Shown piece by piece: positions 31,030 through 41,400 of a DNA stretch of 64,000 bases. The notes under the pieces are model-generated. The model did not search any database and had not been told where the DNA came from. It was given only the letters and a program-made list of their open reading frames with translations. Each line of letters begins with the position of its first letter. The first letter of the stretch is position 1. The stretch comes from Colwellia maritima (GTDB taxonomy: Bacteria > Pseudomonadota > Gammaproteobacteria > Enterobacterales > Alteromonadaceae), in contig NZ_JAKKSL010000001.1 of the NCBI RefSeq assembly GCF_022669015.1, positions 1,656,059 through 1,720,058 of the forward strand. The letters are read 5' to 3'. The translations under genes and the position numbers were made by a program.

Positions 31030-31311
31030 TTAATTGTTTTCTTTCGTCAACGAGTCAATCAATAATCTTTCTATTAACTCACTACGACTAATGTTTTTAG
31101 TTTTAGCTAATTCTTCTAACTGTTCAAATATGCTGTGATGAATTTTAAACTCCACACGCTTTAGACCGTTACTTTTGTCTCGTTTTACCTGGTTTCGCTT
31201 ATTAATTCGTATTTGAACACTGCGAGGGTGCGGACTCGTCTTTGGACGACCAGGGCGTTTTTCATCACTAAATAAGTCAATAGTGGTTAAGTCAGATACT
31301 TCCTTTGCCAC
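31030..31311 (-). CDS. ybfE: YbfE-family small DNA-binding-type protein
   Basis: Matches the E. coli LexA-regulated protein YbfE across its length (AKEVSDLTTIDLFSDEKRPG, INKRNQVKRDKSNGLKRVE, SRSELIERLL). The C-terminal half resembles a ribbon-helix-helix fold. The GTG at 31311 is chosen as the start because it aligns with the E. coli start; a longer frame begins at 31335. This GTG overlaps the stop of the upstream gene (TAGTG), so translation is probably coupled. No clear LexA box was recognised. Confidence 0.85.
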   Translation of the reverse strand: MAKEVSDLTTIDLFSDEKRPGRPKTSPHPRSVQIRINKRNQVKRDKSNGLKRVEFKIHHSIFEQLEELAKTKNISRSELIERLLIDSLTKENN

Positions 31312-31532
31312 TATCCAACCCCCTGATTTTCCCAAATAAATTGAATGATACCTTTAGCTATAAAGCCTGCGCAACCTAAAAATAATACAAAATAGACGAC
31401 TACTCTGCCCATTTTTGGTACGTCATTTTTATTCATTACATCATGGATGGATAAGCCAATAAAACCAAAAATAAAAAGAAAAAATAAATTCAGCCCAATA
31501 GTTTCTATTAACTCTAAATGTTCAGCTAGCAT
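31311..31532 (-). CDS. DUF2788-family small membrane protein
   Basis: A 73-residue protein with two hydrophobic segments (about residues 11-30 and 44-66), matching the DUF2788 type (GLNLFFLFIFGFIGLSIHDV). The function is unknown. Its stop shares a base with the ybfE start. It is inserted between ybfF and ybfE relative to E. coli. Confidence 0.75.
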   Translation of the reverse strand: MLAEHLELIETIGLNLFFLFIFGFIGLSIHDVMNKNDVPKMGRVVVYFVLFLGCAGFIAKGIIQFIWENQGVG

Positions 31533-31687
31533 GTTAGTCAGTGAGTCAGTCTAAAAATTGGCGGCACTATAGCATAGTGTCAATATAATCTCATTTTTTT
31601 TCGTTATTATCGTGAGGCTTTATCTCGTGATTCTAGCTTATTTTACAGGGGGAATTATTGATCTCTATCAAAATGCTTTATGTAAAA

Positions 31688-32526
31688 TTATTTGGTTAGA
31701 AAATCTAAAAGTATTTTGTTAAAGGCTGTTGTTTTTTCAGCATGTAACCAGTGACCCGCACCTTGGATTATTTTAGCTCTAGCCTTTGGGAACAGTATTT
31801 TTATGATGCTTTGGTGTTCAGGTCGGATATAGTCAGAATCCCCCCTTTAATAAATAGCGTCTCGCCGATAAACGACTGTTTTTCGTCAGAAGAAGAATTC
31901 TCTATACTTTGCATTATTTGTGGGTAACCTTGCTCTATATAATGAAGGTTACATTTAAAACTAAATTGGTTTTGATCATTTAATATAAGGTTACGTAATA
32001 AAAACTGCCTAACCCCCAAATTTTCCACATAAGATGCTAATTGAATATCTGCCTCTTTACGTGTTTTTATTTTAGTTAAATCTATTGCTTGCAAACCCTC
32101 AATAATAGTTAAATGATGGGCAGGGTATTCAACGGGAGCAATATCAGCAACCACTAACTTGTGTACTCTATTAGGGTATAAAAGCGCACACTTCATCGCA
32201 ATTTTACCTCCCATTGAATGTCCTAAAATATGACAAGACTTAATATCCAAATTATCCAGTAGAGTAATGATGTCTTGTGCTAAAACTTGATAATCCATAC
32301 CTTCTTGATGAAATGAGTTTCCGTGGTTTCTTACATCAACACTGGTAACGCAATAATGTTGGCTTAAGTTTCTTGCAATCATGTTTAAGTTTTCTAAACT
32401 ACCAAATAAACCATGAATTAATACGATATGATCGCCTTGACCACGCTGTTGGTAGTTTAGTTCTGGATAGCTTGAGAGCGATGAGCTCTGTGCTGAAAAA
32501 TTTTTAGCTGTCATGACGTCGTTCAT
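31688..32526 (-). CDS. ybfF: Alpha/beta-hydrolase YbfF (one apparent frameshift)
   Basis: An esterase of the alpha/beta hydrolase fold: VLIHGLFGSLENLNMIARNL, nucleophile elbow GHSMGGK and catalytic-His region IIQGAGHWLHAEK, which appears only after a frame change. The frame is lost in a run of six C on the plus strand (31840-31845), i.e. AAAGGGGGGATTCT on the coding strand. One base is missing. Either a simple homopolymer loss or a corrupted GCTGGGG would explain it. The corrected protein ends at 31688 with about 279 residues. It is divergent from seqA, as in E. coli. Confidence 0.85.
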
Positions 32527-32736
32527 ATTGTTAAATTGGTTACTGAGATCAATTTTATCATGAAATTTTAAGTAATTTGAAATTAATACCTATCTAACTT
32601 ATGTAAATATAAACATAAATATCTGTATTCATGTTAATTTCACTAAATTATTCCCCTTATCTTTGGTTAATATTCAATTAAGCAGTTTGATACTAAACAT
32701 TTATTCTTATGTACCCCTATACCCTTAATTAATTTA

Positions 32737-32747
32737 ATTGGTATAAT
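32737..32747 (+). promoter_or_regulatory. Candidate seqA promoter -10 region
   Basis: AATTGGTATAAT contains a consensus -10 (TATAAT, 32742-32747) preceded by TGG, resembling an extended -10, 36 bases upstream of the seqA ATG. No good -35 is visible. The remainder of the 256-base ybfF-seqA gap is AT-rich with no other recognised element. Confidence 0.4.
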
Positions 32748-32782
32748 CCTGCGGTAATTTAAATTATAGAAGTAAGTGAAAA

Positions 32783-33382
32783 ATGAAAAACATTGAAATT
32801 GATGATGAGTTATATCTTCACATTGTTGCCAATACACAATCTATTGGTGAAGATGCTTCAAGTATTTTACGCCGTTTACTTGATTTTGATGAGGAAAGCG
32901 ACAAAGTAGTTTCACTAAATGAAAGAGCAACGGAATCACAGTCAAAAACTTCGTTGACTGAAAACGTTGCCGTTGAACAGGATACTATTGCCGAGCCCGT
33001 TGAAATTGATGATGAGGAACATGGTTCTGAAACCGTTTTTAATTTTATAAATATAGAAGAACTGGCAATGCAGCGTGGTGCTGTGGGCCGATTTTTACTA
33101 ATTCTGGCTGCGTTATATAGAGCACACCCAAAGAAATTTAATGTTGTAACAAATATAGGCCCTAAAGTGAGTGCTAGAAAAACCAAGCGTTTATATTTTG
33201 CATTGAGCGAGGCATTGTTAACAGCAAGTGGAAGTAGCACTAAACCAAAACAGATCCCACAAAGTCCCTATTGGGTCATAACTAATTCTAATACAACACG
33301 TAAAAAAATGATGCTTACAGAAGCGGCCACTTTGTTAGGTTATAATGAAGGTGATGTCATAAAAATTCGTGAGTTGCTTTAG
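32783..33382 (+). CDS. seqA: Replication initiation regulator SeqA
   Basis: Binds hemimethylated GATC sites and sequesters the origin. The 199 residues have the N-terminal oligomerisation region ([30 protein letters not shown]), an acidic linker, and a C-terminal DNA-binding domain ([33 protein letters not shown]). The presence of SeqA implies Dam methylation in this organism. Divergent from ybfF. Confidence 0.95.
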   Translation: MKNIEIDDELYLHIVANTQSIGEDASSILRRLLDFDEESDKVVSLNERATESQSKTSLTENVAVEQDTIAEPVEIDDEEHGSETVFNFINIEELAMQRGAVGRFLLILAALYRAHPKKFNVVTNIGPKVSARKTKRLYFALSEALLTASGSSTKPKQIPQSPYWVITNSNTTRKKMMLTEAATLLGYNEGDVIKIRELL

Positions 33383-33468
33383 TTGTAACGAGATTATCGA
33401 TATCAAGCGGGCGATATAATGCAGAATAAAGTCAACATTGAATAAAGTTATTTAACATAAAGGTTCCA

Positions 33469-34556
33469 ATGCCATATTTACAAGAAAAATTATCAGTAGC
33501 ACAATTAAAAGCGCATTTGTTAATCAATGGTGATTTTTTACATTTAACCCGAAGCCATGAACTTTCAATGTCTGCATTTTGCTTTGACGTGGTTTGTGCG
33601 AGCAGCCAAGCTAAAACAAAAGTATCAGTGCTTGATACGGGTATTATTATGTTTGAACCAATGAGCAATAATTCAAGCAAGGATATCGTGTTGTCTAGTG
33701 CAGTTCATGGTAATGAAACGGCACCAATTGAAATTTGTAATGCTTTAATAAAAAAAATCGTGTTAGGTGCATTACATTTAGAACATCGAACCTTATTTTT
33801 GTTCGGGAATCCACCGTCAATAAATATTGGTAAGCGTTTTGTAGAAGAAAATTTAAATCGCTTATTTTCGGGGGGCATTCTGTAGATCAAGGACAGGGCG
33901 CAGGACTGATAAATAATGAGCGCCATCGTGCTTTATTATTAGAAAATACCGTTGCAGATTTTTTTAATCAAGGTCAAGGAGAGCGCTTCCATTATGATTT
34001 GCATACGGCTATTCGAGGCTCTAAAAACGATAAGTTTGCGGTTTATCCTTTTAGACATAATAAACCTTGGGTGAAATCACAGCTACAATTTATGTTGGCT
34101 TGTGGTGTAAATACTATTTTATTTTCAAACTCGCCAACGACAACTTTTAGTTATTTTTCATCTAATGAATTTAATGCTCATGCATTTACTGTTGAACTGG
34201 GTAAAGTTAAGCCCTTCGGTGAAAATAATATGGCTAACTTTTTAGGTGTACAAGAAAGCTTAACTTCATTAGTATCAGGGCAGCCATTAGAATTAAAAGC
34301 CTATGATAAAGCGGATTTTAGTTTCTTTGAAATCAATCAAATTATTGATAGGCAGGATGAAAATTTCACGCTGCATTTTGCTGACGACGTAGAAAACTTC
34401 ACTGACTTTCCTGTTGGTACGGTGATAGCAACTGATGGTAAAGATGAAATTAAAACACTTAAACCGGGAGAAGCTATCATTTTCCCCAATGCTAATGTCG
34501 CTGTTGGTCAGCGTGCATTGTTGACAGTGATACCTGTGGAAGTTAACCCAATATAA
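33469..34556 (+). CDS. astE: AstE/aspartoacylase-family zinc hydrolase (one apparent frameshift)
   Basis: A zinc amidohydrolase of the succinylglutamate desuccinylase/aspartoacylase family; AstE performs the last step of the AST arginine catabolic pathway. The zinc site [10 protein letters not shown] is at about residues 83-92, with [10 protein letters not shown] and the later His in [11 protein letters not shown]. The frame is lost at 33870-33875 (TTCGGGGGGCATT) with one base missing. No other ast genes are adjacent, so AstE proper is likely but not certain. Confidence 0.82.
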
Positions 34557-34631
34557 GTCACAATATAAGTGAACTTGTTACTTAGAATGACTAACCTTAA
34601 TTCGGGTCAATAAGTTTTTAACTCATTGAAA

Positions 34632-34650
34632 GTTAGTGAGATTGGTATAA
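34632..34650 (+). repeat. Partial copy of the ATTGGTAT palindromic repeat
   Basis: GTTAGTGAGATTGGTATAA closely matches the right arm of the 7904-7974 inverted repeat (GTTAGTGGGATTGGTATAA). A clear left arm was not found. It lies in the 252-base convergent gap between the AstE-like gene and the DUF3422 gene. Confidence 0.45.
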
Positions 34651-34808
34651 TTTCCCTTTGTTTACCATAGTGAGATATTTTTGCTACTTTAGTCCGTAAA
34701 ATAAGTAAGGCAAACTTACACGCCAATAGCCGGCCTATTGCAAGTGAATTTAACGAAGAAGTTAGCAAAAATAGCCATTATAGAAAGATGCATTAAGCCG
34801 AGCTGAGG

Positions 34809-36154
34809 TTAATTATCCACATTCTTCATTAATCTACTATGAATAATTCGAGTGCTTACAAAGACTAAAGCGATAACTACAGGTACTGCAAAACCGCTGA
34901 CCAATTCATGGTTATACTCAATGCCTAAAGAAGGCAAAGATGAAAGCATCGTTTCAAAAAGCTGCATACCGTAATAACTGATAGCTGCGACCGACAAGCC
35001 TTCAACAGTTTGCTGTAAACGCATTTGTATAAAAGCTCTACGGTTCATTGATTTAAGCAGTTTCTGATTTTGTTCCTGTAAGAGCATTTCAACTCTTGTG
35101 CGTAATAAATCACTGGCGCGATTGACACGTCGAGAAATATCTTCCAAATGATTGGCTGCTGTTTGGCAGGTCTTTACGGCAGGCGTTATCCGTCGCATTA
35201 AAAATTCTTGTAAGGTCATATGACCATCAATTTCATCTTCTTTTAGTTCATCCATGCGCTGTAAAACAACATCATAATAAGCGTTAGTTGCTGAGAAGCG
35301 ATAATTACTTTGACTTCGTAAATCTTCAACTTTTGCGGCAATGGTTGATACTTGTGTTAAAAGTTGACGATCATCGCTATCTTTACCTAGTGCAATACAG
35401 GTGGTTACTTGTTGTAACTGTAAGTCTAATTGATTCAATTCGCTATTAATGGCTTGAGCTAGAGGTAATCCTAAAGTAGCCATTAATCGGTATGTATCAA
35501 GTTGTAATAATTGCTGCACCAATCGACCTAACTGCTCAGGTGATAATGTTTTCTCAAAGACTAAAAACCGACCAAAACCATCATCATGAAGTTTATAAGA
35601 AGTCCAAACTTTAGCTAATCCATTATAAGGTGCGCTAGCGGTAAGACGCATATTGTCAAAATATTGGTCAATATTAGTTCCAGGTGATTGATTGCCAGGC
35701 TCAATAACAAGGTGTAAAGCAGCAATAACTTGACCAGGCATGTGTTCTAGCCAACCACTTGGTACATAGTCTATTGCATTTTTAATAAAAGGTTGATTGG
35801 TTAAAGGGGCCTCATGAATAATGGTATAGGTTGAATATTCCATATGTCGCTCCCGGCCCGCAAACTAAATAAACCAAAGTTTTGGTAAAAGCAGGGCATA
35901 GTTTTAGCGGGTAAACTTACTTGAAAACGATTACATAGCAGCGATATAAAATCATGTTCTTTTTGTTTTAACTTCCCTTCATGTTGAATAGCAATATGCG
36001 TTATTTGCGCAGGGTTAGTGATAGATCTAAATGGGCGGTTATGTAATTCACTGTACAGTTTTTCTCTTAAGGGATGAATTGTCATATTACTTAAGGTTGT
36101 TAAAGTCGGTGCTGAGGGGCTTATTATTTTTTCAGATGTATTGCTTGGTAACAT
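34809..36154 (-). CDS. DUF3422-family membrane-anchored protein (one apparent frameshift)
   Basis: Resembles the DUF3422 family of uncharacterised proteobacterial proteins: N-terminal PLREKLYSELHNRPF, a central cytoplasmic helical part (about residues 150-330) and two C-terminal hydrophobic segments ending in FVSTRIIHSRL. The frame is interrupted at 35851-35859: the coding strand reads TTGCGGGCCGGGAGCGA, where the family LRWERHTEYST requires a TGG-GAG. An original CGCTGGGAG fits. The corrected length is about 447 residues. The function is unknown. Confidence 0.78.
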
Positions 36155-36334
36155 TTATTAATCACTTCAGTACAGTTAAAGGTTTTATCTTAAAGGGTTA
36201 AATTTAAATATGCTTATTTCAACGGTGAATAAACATTATTACCCTTTAAGATTGTCTCTCAAACGCTTACTTGTAAACAAAACTTTAGTATGAAATGTGT
36301 TAGGGTAAGCAGGTATATAACCTGTAAACTATTG

Positions 36335-38162
36335 TTATAGATACAACCAATTTAAAAGAAAAGACAGAGTTACCCACATCAGTAAAATCAACGGAATACC
36401 AACGCGCATAAAATCAGAGAATCGATAACCGCCGGCGTTCATCACTAATAAATTTGTTTTATAAGCCATAGGTGTGGCATAACTCAAATTTGCACCAAAT
36501 AATACGGCCAAGATAAAAGGCTCAGGGGGAAGATTAAGTTGACTTGCAACAGAAATAGCAATTGGCGTACCAATAACTGCGGCGGCATTATTCGAAACAA
36601 TATTGGTTAATATTGCTAATAACAACATTAGAGCAGATAAAACGCCTCCTGGAGGTAAACCAGACGATAAGGCGACAAATACCTGCGCTATATATTCTGC
36701 GCCTCCTGTTATCATCATTGCGGAGCCTAAGGCAAGCGATGCCGCGACAATTAAAATAACTTGGGTACTTAGGGCTGAAGAGGCTTCTTCCCAATTTAAA
36801 CATTTAGTAATAAGTAAGATAAGAACGCCACAAACCGAACTGATTTCAATTGGTAAAATACCTAATGCGGACGAAATAACGACTGCGAGTAGTGTGCTTA
36901 ATGCGATTGGCGCTTTACTTGTTTGTGGTAATGCCTCTGCGCCATCAATAATTAATAGGCCTTGTTTGGACTTTAATAAATTAATCTGTTCGGTTTCACC
37001 TTGTACAAGTAATACATCACCGATTTTCAATCGAGTGTTTCCTATACTGCTTCGGCCTATTTCCATCGCCTTGCCGGCTCGATGCAATGCAATAACAGAA
37101 ATAGAGTATTTATTGATGAAATTAGCTTGCTGTAAGGTTTTTCCTTCTATTCCTGAACCGATAATAACAATTTCAGCCAATGTTTGTTTATCTGCGTTTA
37201 AAGGGTGCTCATCATCAACTTTTTGTTGTCCAGTGAATAAAGTTGCGCCTAATACCGTTTCATATTCTTTTAGTCGATCAGGATAATCATGTACTTTAAG
37301 CCTATCACCTTCAGTGAGTATGGTATCGGGTAAAGGCATAATACTGCGGTAATTAGGCCCTCGTTGAATACTTTCTATTTTAAGTTGTCCATCGGTTAAT
37401 TTAATAATTTCAGCGATGGATTTGCCATTAACGTCACTTTCTTCATTTATATTAAGATAAGCGCTAAACAAACGTGGTGAAGTATCAGGCATTGATGGCG
37501 TTCTTTTTGGTAATAGTTTGGGTGCCACTAACCATAAATATAACACCGCGACAACCGAGGCAATAAGGGTTGGTTGAATAAAATCAAACAAGCCAAATTC
37601 TACTGCGCCCATATTTTTTGCAATACTAACCACTAATAAGTTAGTTGATGTACCAATTGTTGTTGCCATGCCACCTACTAAAGTTGCTAAGCCCATAGGT
37701 AATAACATGCCGGATGAATCTGTTTTATTCCGCAGGGATACACTAATTAAGATAGGTAAGAGTAAAACCACAACAGGGGTATTGTTGACGAAAGCACTCA
37801 AGGCTCCAAAGAAGAATGAGGGTTAATAATAAAGACAATGTTGGGCTAATTTTCCATAGTTTAGCTAAATATCGACCAATAGGCTCTAATGCACCCGTTC
37901 TTACAATGCCGTGCCCTAAAATCATCAGAGAACAAACAGTTATCAAGGCTTCGTGAGCAAAACCAAAAAATAAAGCGCTTGGCTCAAAATGTACACCTTC
38001 GCTGTAAAATGGAAATAAGGTAAACAGCACACACAGAATTGTTATGACAGCAAGGGAAGAGGTTTCTAAAGGTATGTCGTCTCGACGAAACAAATAGAGA
38101 GCTAAAACGGTGATTAATAAAATAGCTAAAGCATGATTATTAGGTAAATCTGGAATATTCAA
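36335..38162 (-). CDS. SLC13-type permease with two RCK_C (TrkA-C) domains (one apparent frameshift)
   Basis: An inner-membrane ion transporter of the SLC13/ArsB-NhaD superfamily. Two transmembrane halves flank a cytoplasmic pair of TrkA-C domains (about residues 230-300 and 320-400; SDVNGKSIAEIIKL and GIEGKTLQQANFINKY). The frame is lost at 37806-37811: the coding strand has CTTCTTTGGAGCC, where LILAGALSAFVNNTPVV requires CTTGCTGGAGCC. Corrected length is about 608 residues. The substrate (sulfate, dicarboxylate or another anion) cannot be told from sequence. Confidence 0.85.
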
Positions 38163-38430
38163 AGAGGTATACCGTGTTAATTATTTGGCTTATACGCTCA
38201 GTATATACCTAACATTAATATAATTGGTACTAATCAACTATTTTAGTTAGCGGATAAGAATAAAATGTTTTTCAAGTAAATCATTGACTCAATAAAGTCA
38301 CCTGTAAAGGCACCAGAGCTTGACGTGGGTAATATATCTAACCATAGTTGTTATATTTTGATGGATTGTAATCATCAAATGAGTTTTGATAAATCTTAGG
38401 GCGTTTTAAAGATGGTAATTTTAGTTGTTT

Positions 38431-38459
38431 AGTACTTGCTATCTTTGATAGTAAGTACT
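38431..38459. other. Strong 13-bp hairpin
   Basis: AGTACTTGCTATC pairs with GATAGTAAGTACT (12 Watson-Crick pairs and one C/A mismatch) around a TTT loop. No T run follows on either strand, so a terminator is unlikely. It could be an operator, a cruciform-type repeat or part of a structured small RNA upstream of the small ORF at 38527. Confidence 0.55.
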
Positions 38460-38526
38460 GCTGTTTTCAGTTTAGGGATAAACTAAACAAATCAACAAAA
38501 AATATACTAATAGGTTAAACACAACC

Positions 38527-38652
38527 ATGAATAAAAAATTTATAAGTAACCAACGTCGACATAAAGCGAAGGCTAAAAGGTTGCAGACAAGAAATAGATT
38601 AATTTGGTTTGTTATGACAAATAAAATTCACACGACCATTCTATCAATATAA
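38527..38652 (+). CDS. Small basic ORF, unknown
   Basis: ATG to TAA, 41 residues, rich in Lys/Arg in the first half (MNKKFISNQRRHKAKAKRLQ) with a short hydrophobic end. The ribosome-binding site is poor (AGG about 14 bases upstream). It loosely resembles tiny basic proteins seen in marine gammaproteobacteria but no family is recognised. It may be noncoding. Confidence 0.25.
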   Translation: MNKKFISNQRRHKAKAKRLQTRNRLIWFVMTNKIHTTILSI

Positions 38653-38990
38653 ATCTCAATGTTAGGTAATTGGAACGAAGTGCACTGCTGCATAAATAGA
38701 ATGTCGAGAGTTTTGTTTATTGAACCCACTTGAATTAATGTGAATTGTTAATTGAGAAGCCGCTTGAATTTATTAGACTTTTATTATCTAATGAAACCGA
38801 GTAATAAAGCTAATTAAATAAAGTGTGATAAAGGAACATTTTATTAGCAGTATGTTTTTACCGTTTGTATTGAGTCTACATGATGATTTTTATTGGGATA
38901 ACGCCTACTTCAGGGTAATGTTTAGCCATGAGTTCTGCGCTGTTTTTATAATTATGCAAACGGCTTATTCCAATTTTATTAGGATTGTTT

Positions 38991-39617
38991 GTGGCTAACA
39001 GTAAAGTAGTAGAAGGTAACATTCGACAAAAAAATAAAGCACTGATTTTTGATGCAGCCAAAGAAGAATTTGTTACTTATGGTTTTAAAGGTGCTTCTAT
39101 TAAACGTATTGCAGAACGTGCAGCTATTCCTCGTTCAAATATACATTATTACTTTCAAGATAAAACTGACCTGTATCAGCAGTTATTAAGTAATATCATA
39201 GCGCTTTGGAATACCGATTACGATACGCTCAATGCAAATCAACCTCCCAAAGTTGCATTAAGTGCATACATTCGTGCAAAAGTAATGCATTCAAAAAACG
39301 ACCCATATTCATCACGAATTTTTGCCAGTGAGCTAATTCATGGTGCACCTATATTAAACAACTATTTGAATACTGATTTTAAAGTGTGGTTGAAAAGTAA
39401 AGTCGCTATTATTAATACTTGGGTAGATCAAGGTTTAATTAACAAGGTAAATCCTCATCATCTGCTCTTTTTAATTTGGAGTTCAACACAACATTATGCT
39501 GATTTTAATGTACAAGTTTTGGCAGCTTTAGAAAAAAATGAAATGTTGGATGATGATTATGAAGCGGTTGTTACTTCTTTAACGGAAATAATTCTTAAAG
39601 GTTGTGGGATAGACTAG
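38991..39617 (+). CDS. TetR/RutR-like transcriptional regulator
   Basis: N-terminal helix-turn-helix: KALIFDAAKEEFVTYGFKGA, SIKRIAERAAIPRSNIHYYF (residues about 15-60). The C-terminal domain (ELIHGAPILNNYL, WSSTQHYADFN) is like that of RutR, the pyrimidine-responsive regulator. The GTG at 38991 is preferred (AGGA six bases upstream); a TTG at 38985 is in frame. The gene lies just ahead of a purine permease and a nucleoside channel, suggesting control by a nucleobase. Confidence 0.82.
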   Translation: MANSKVVEGNIRQKNKALIFDAAKEEFVTYGFKGASIKRIAERAAIPRSNIHYYFQDKTDLYQQLLSNIIALWNTDYDTLNANQPPKVALSAYIRAKVMHSKNDPYSSRIFASELIHGAPILNNYLNTDFKVWLKSKVAIINTWVDQGLINKVNPHHLLFLIWSSTQHYADFNVQVLAALEKNEMLDDDYEAVVTSLTEIILKGCGID

Positions 39618-39840
39618 CATTGACATATTGTTAACAGTGTTTTTAGGGAAAACTGTCTATCTAGTCTAAACTTCATGACTTTATTTAAGCCAAGCTTTGG
39701 CTTATTGATAGACGATTTGTTTAGATTCACTAATACTTTAGCCAGGCCAATTGAGCCATGCATAATAGGTACTTTGGCTAATTATCATCTCTTTGTACAA
39801 CTGATAATTTTTTTGAAAGAATTAAAAGGGTAATATAACA

Positions 39841-41284
39841 ATGGAACAGACAAGTCAGGATAATAATCAACGAATGAATGATGCAGGGGGGATCGCGCGT
39901 TTTTTTAAGCTATCAGAACATAAAACTAATATAAAAACTGAGATTATGGCGGGAATAACGACCTTTGTCACTATGTCCTATATTATGTTTTTAAACCCTA
40001 TTATTATGTCTAAAACGGGTATGCCTTTTGATGGGCTTTTTTTAGCTACCTGCCTTGGTGCTGCTATTGCAACTATCTTAATGGGGCTCTATGCCAACTG
40101 GCCTGTAGGGCTTGCACCTGGAATGGGGCTAAATGCTTTTTTTACTTTTTCGGTTGTGGGGGCAATGGGGTATAGGCGGCAAATAGCTTTAGGTACTGTT
40201 TTTCTTTCCGGGGTGCTGTTTGTCTTAATGAGTGTAACTCGATTACGGGAATGGATGTTAGATAGTATTCCAATGAGTTTACGTTTAGCGATGACCGGCC
40301 GGTGTGGGTTTATTCCTCGGTTTTATTGGTTTACGCTTTACCGGGATTGTTGTTCCTAACCCCGATAATATTGTTGCGATTGCAGATTTAACCCACTTTG
40401 GTTTTGGTGAGTTCGGCCCAGAAGCCCCCGCACTTGGTTTTCTTAGTTTTTTGCTTATCTCAGTACTGAGTTATCGTAAAGTTTTTGGTGCCGTGTTGAT
40501 TGGGATTGCTATCACCACTTTTATTGCATTTGCGATGACATGGGTTTTGCCAGTAGAGTTCTTTATTGTCGCTGATGCCGCTAAAGGTTTTGCACCTGAA
40601 TCGGGTTTTGTTACTTACAAAGGCTTAATGGCAATACCTGAATTTTCTGCGCTTGAACCTATTTTGTGGAAAGCTGACATAATAGGCGCTTTTCAAGTGG
40701 CCTTAATTCCTGTCATTGTAACTTTTCTTTTTGTCAATATTTTTGATACAGCAGGTACATTAGTGGGCGTTGCAGAGCGGGCTAACCTACAAGACAAAAA
40801 TGGAAAAATACACGGTTTAAGTAAATCTTTAAAAGCTGATTCTATCTCCTCTGTTATTGGTACCGCTTTTGGTTGTCCTCCTGTAACCTCTTATGTGGAA
40901 TCTGCTGCAGGTGTCTCCGTTGGTGGACGAACAGGCTTAACCGCTATTACCATTGGGGTGTTGTTTATTGTAGGAATGTTCTTTTTACCTCTTGCCCAAA
41001 TGCTACCTGGATTTGCGGTTGATGGCGCACTTATTTATGTTGCTATGTTAATGATGAGTTCTTTAAGAGGGTTAGACTGGGATGACTTAACAGAATACGC
41101 ACCGGCAGTATGTACTACAATTATGATGGCATTCACTTTTTCTATTGCTAATGGGATAGCTTTTGGTTTTATCACTTACACGGTATTAAAGCTGGGAGCA
41201 GGTAAATCTGCTGAAATATCAGGTGGTGTTTGGGCATTGACTATGCTGTTTATAGCTAAGTTTATCTTTTTGTCATCAGTCTAA
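39841..41284 (+). CDS. NCS2-family adenine/hypoxanthine permease (one apparent frameshift)
   Basis: A proton-coupled purine permease of the AzgA/PurP group: AGITTFVTMSYIMFLNP, LAPGMGLNAFFTF, DTAGTLVGVAERA, GCPPVTSYVESAAGVSVGGRTG. Two faults: at 40294-40302 (ATGACCGGCCGGTGTG) one extra base breaks LRLAMGAGVGLF; at 40175-40179 the codons read YRRQIALGT where the family has YSWQ or FSWQ, as if AGCTGG became AGGCGG. Corrected length is about 480 residues. It also contains the only intact GCTGG found in the window (41191-41195). Confidence 0.88.
41191..41195 (+). other. The only intact GCTGG pentamer found
   Basis: Codons AAG-CTG-GGA in the NCS2 permease (KLGAG). In a base-by-base reading of both strands this is the single GCTGG; no CCAGC was seen. 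It serves as the exception to test for the motif-loss finding. Confidence 0.8.
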
Positions 41285-41400
41285 ATAGTTTGTGTAGTGT
41301 TAGTTACAAGGCATATGCTTAATCGAAAAACTATTTGCAAAAGGCATCAATGTATTTGTGAATATTAAAAAAAAGATAAAAACTAAGGTAAATATAAAAC

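Larger units (their letters stand above)
38163..38990. other. 828-base intergenic region
   Basis: An AT-rich gap between two divergently transcribed genes. It contains a strong hairpin (38431-38459), a small palindrome AGTTTA-GGGA-TAAACT just after it, and one small basic ORF (38527-38652). No tRNA, insertion sequence or recognised protein family was found. It may hold the promoters of both flanking genes and a small RNA. Confidence 0.5.
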
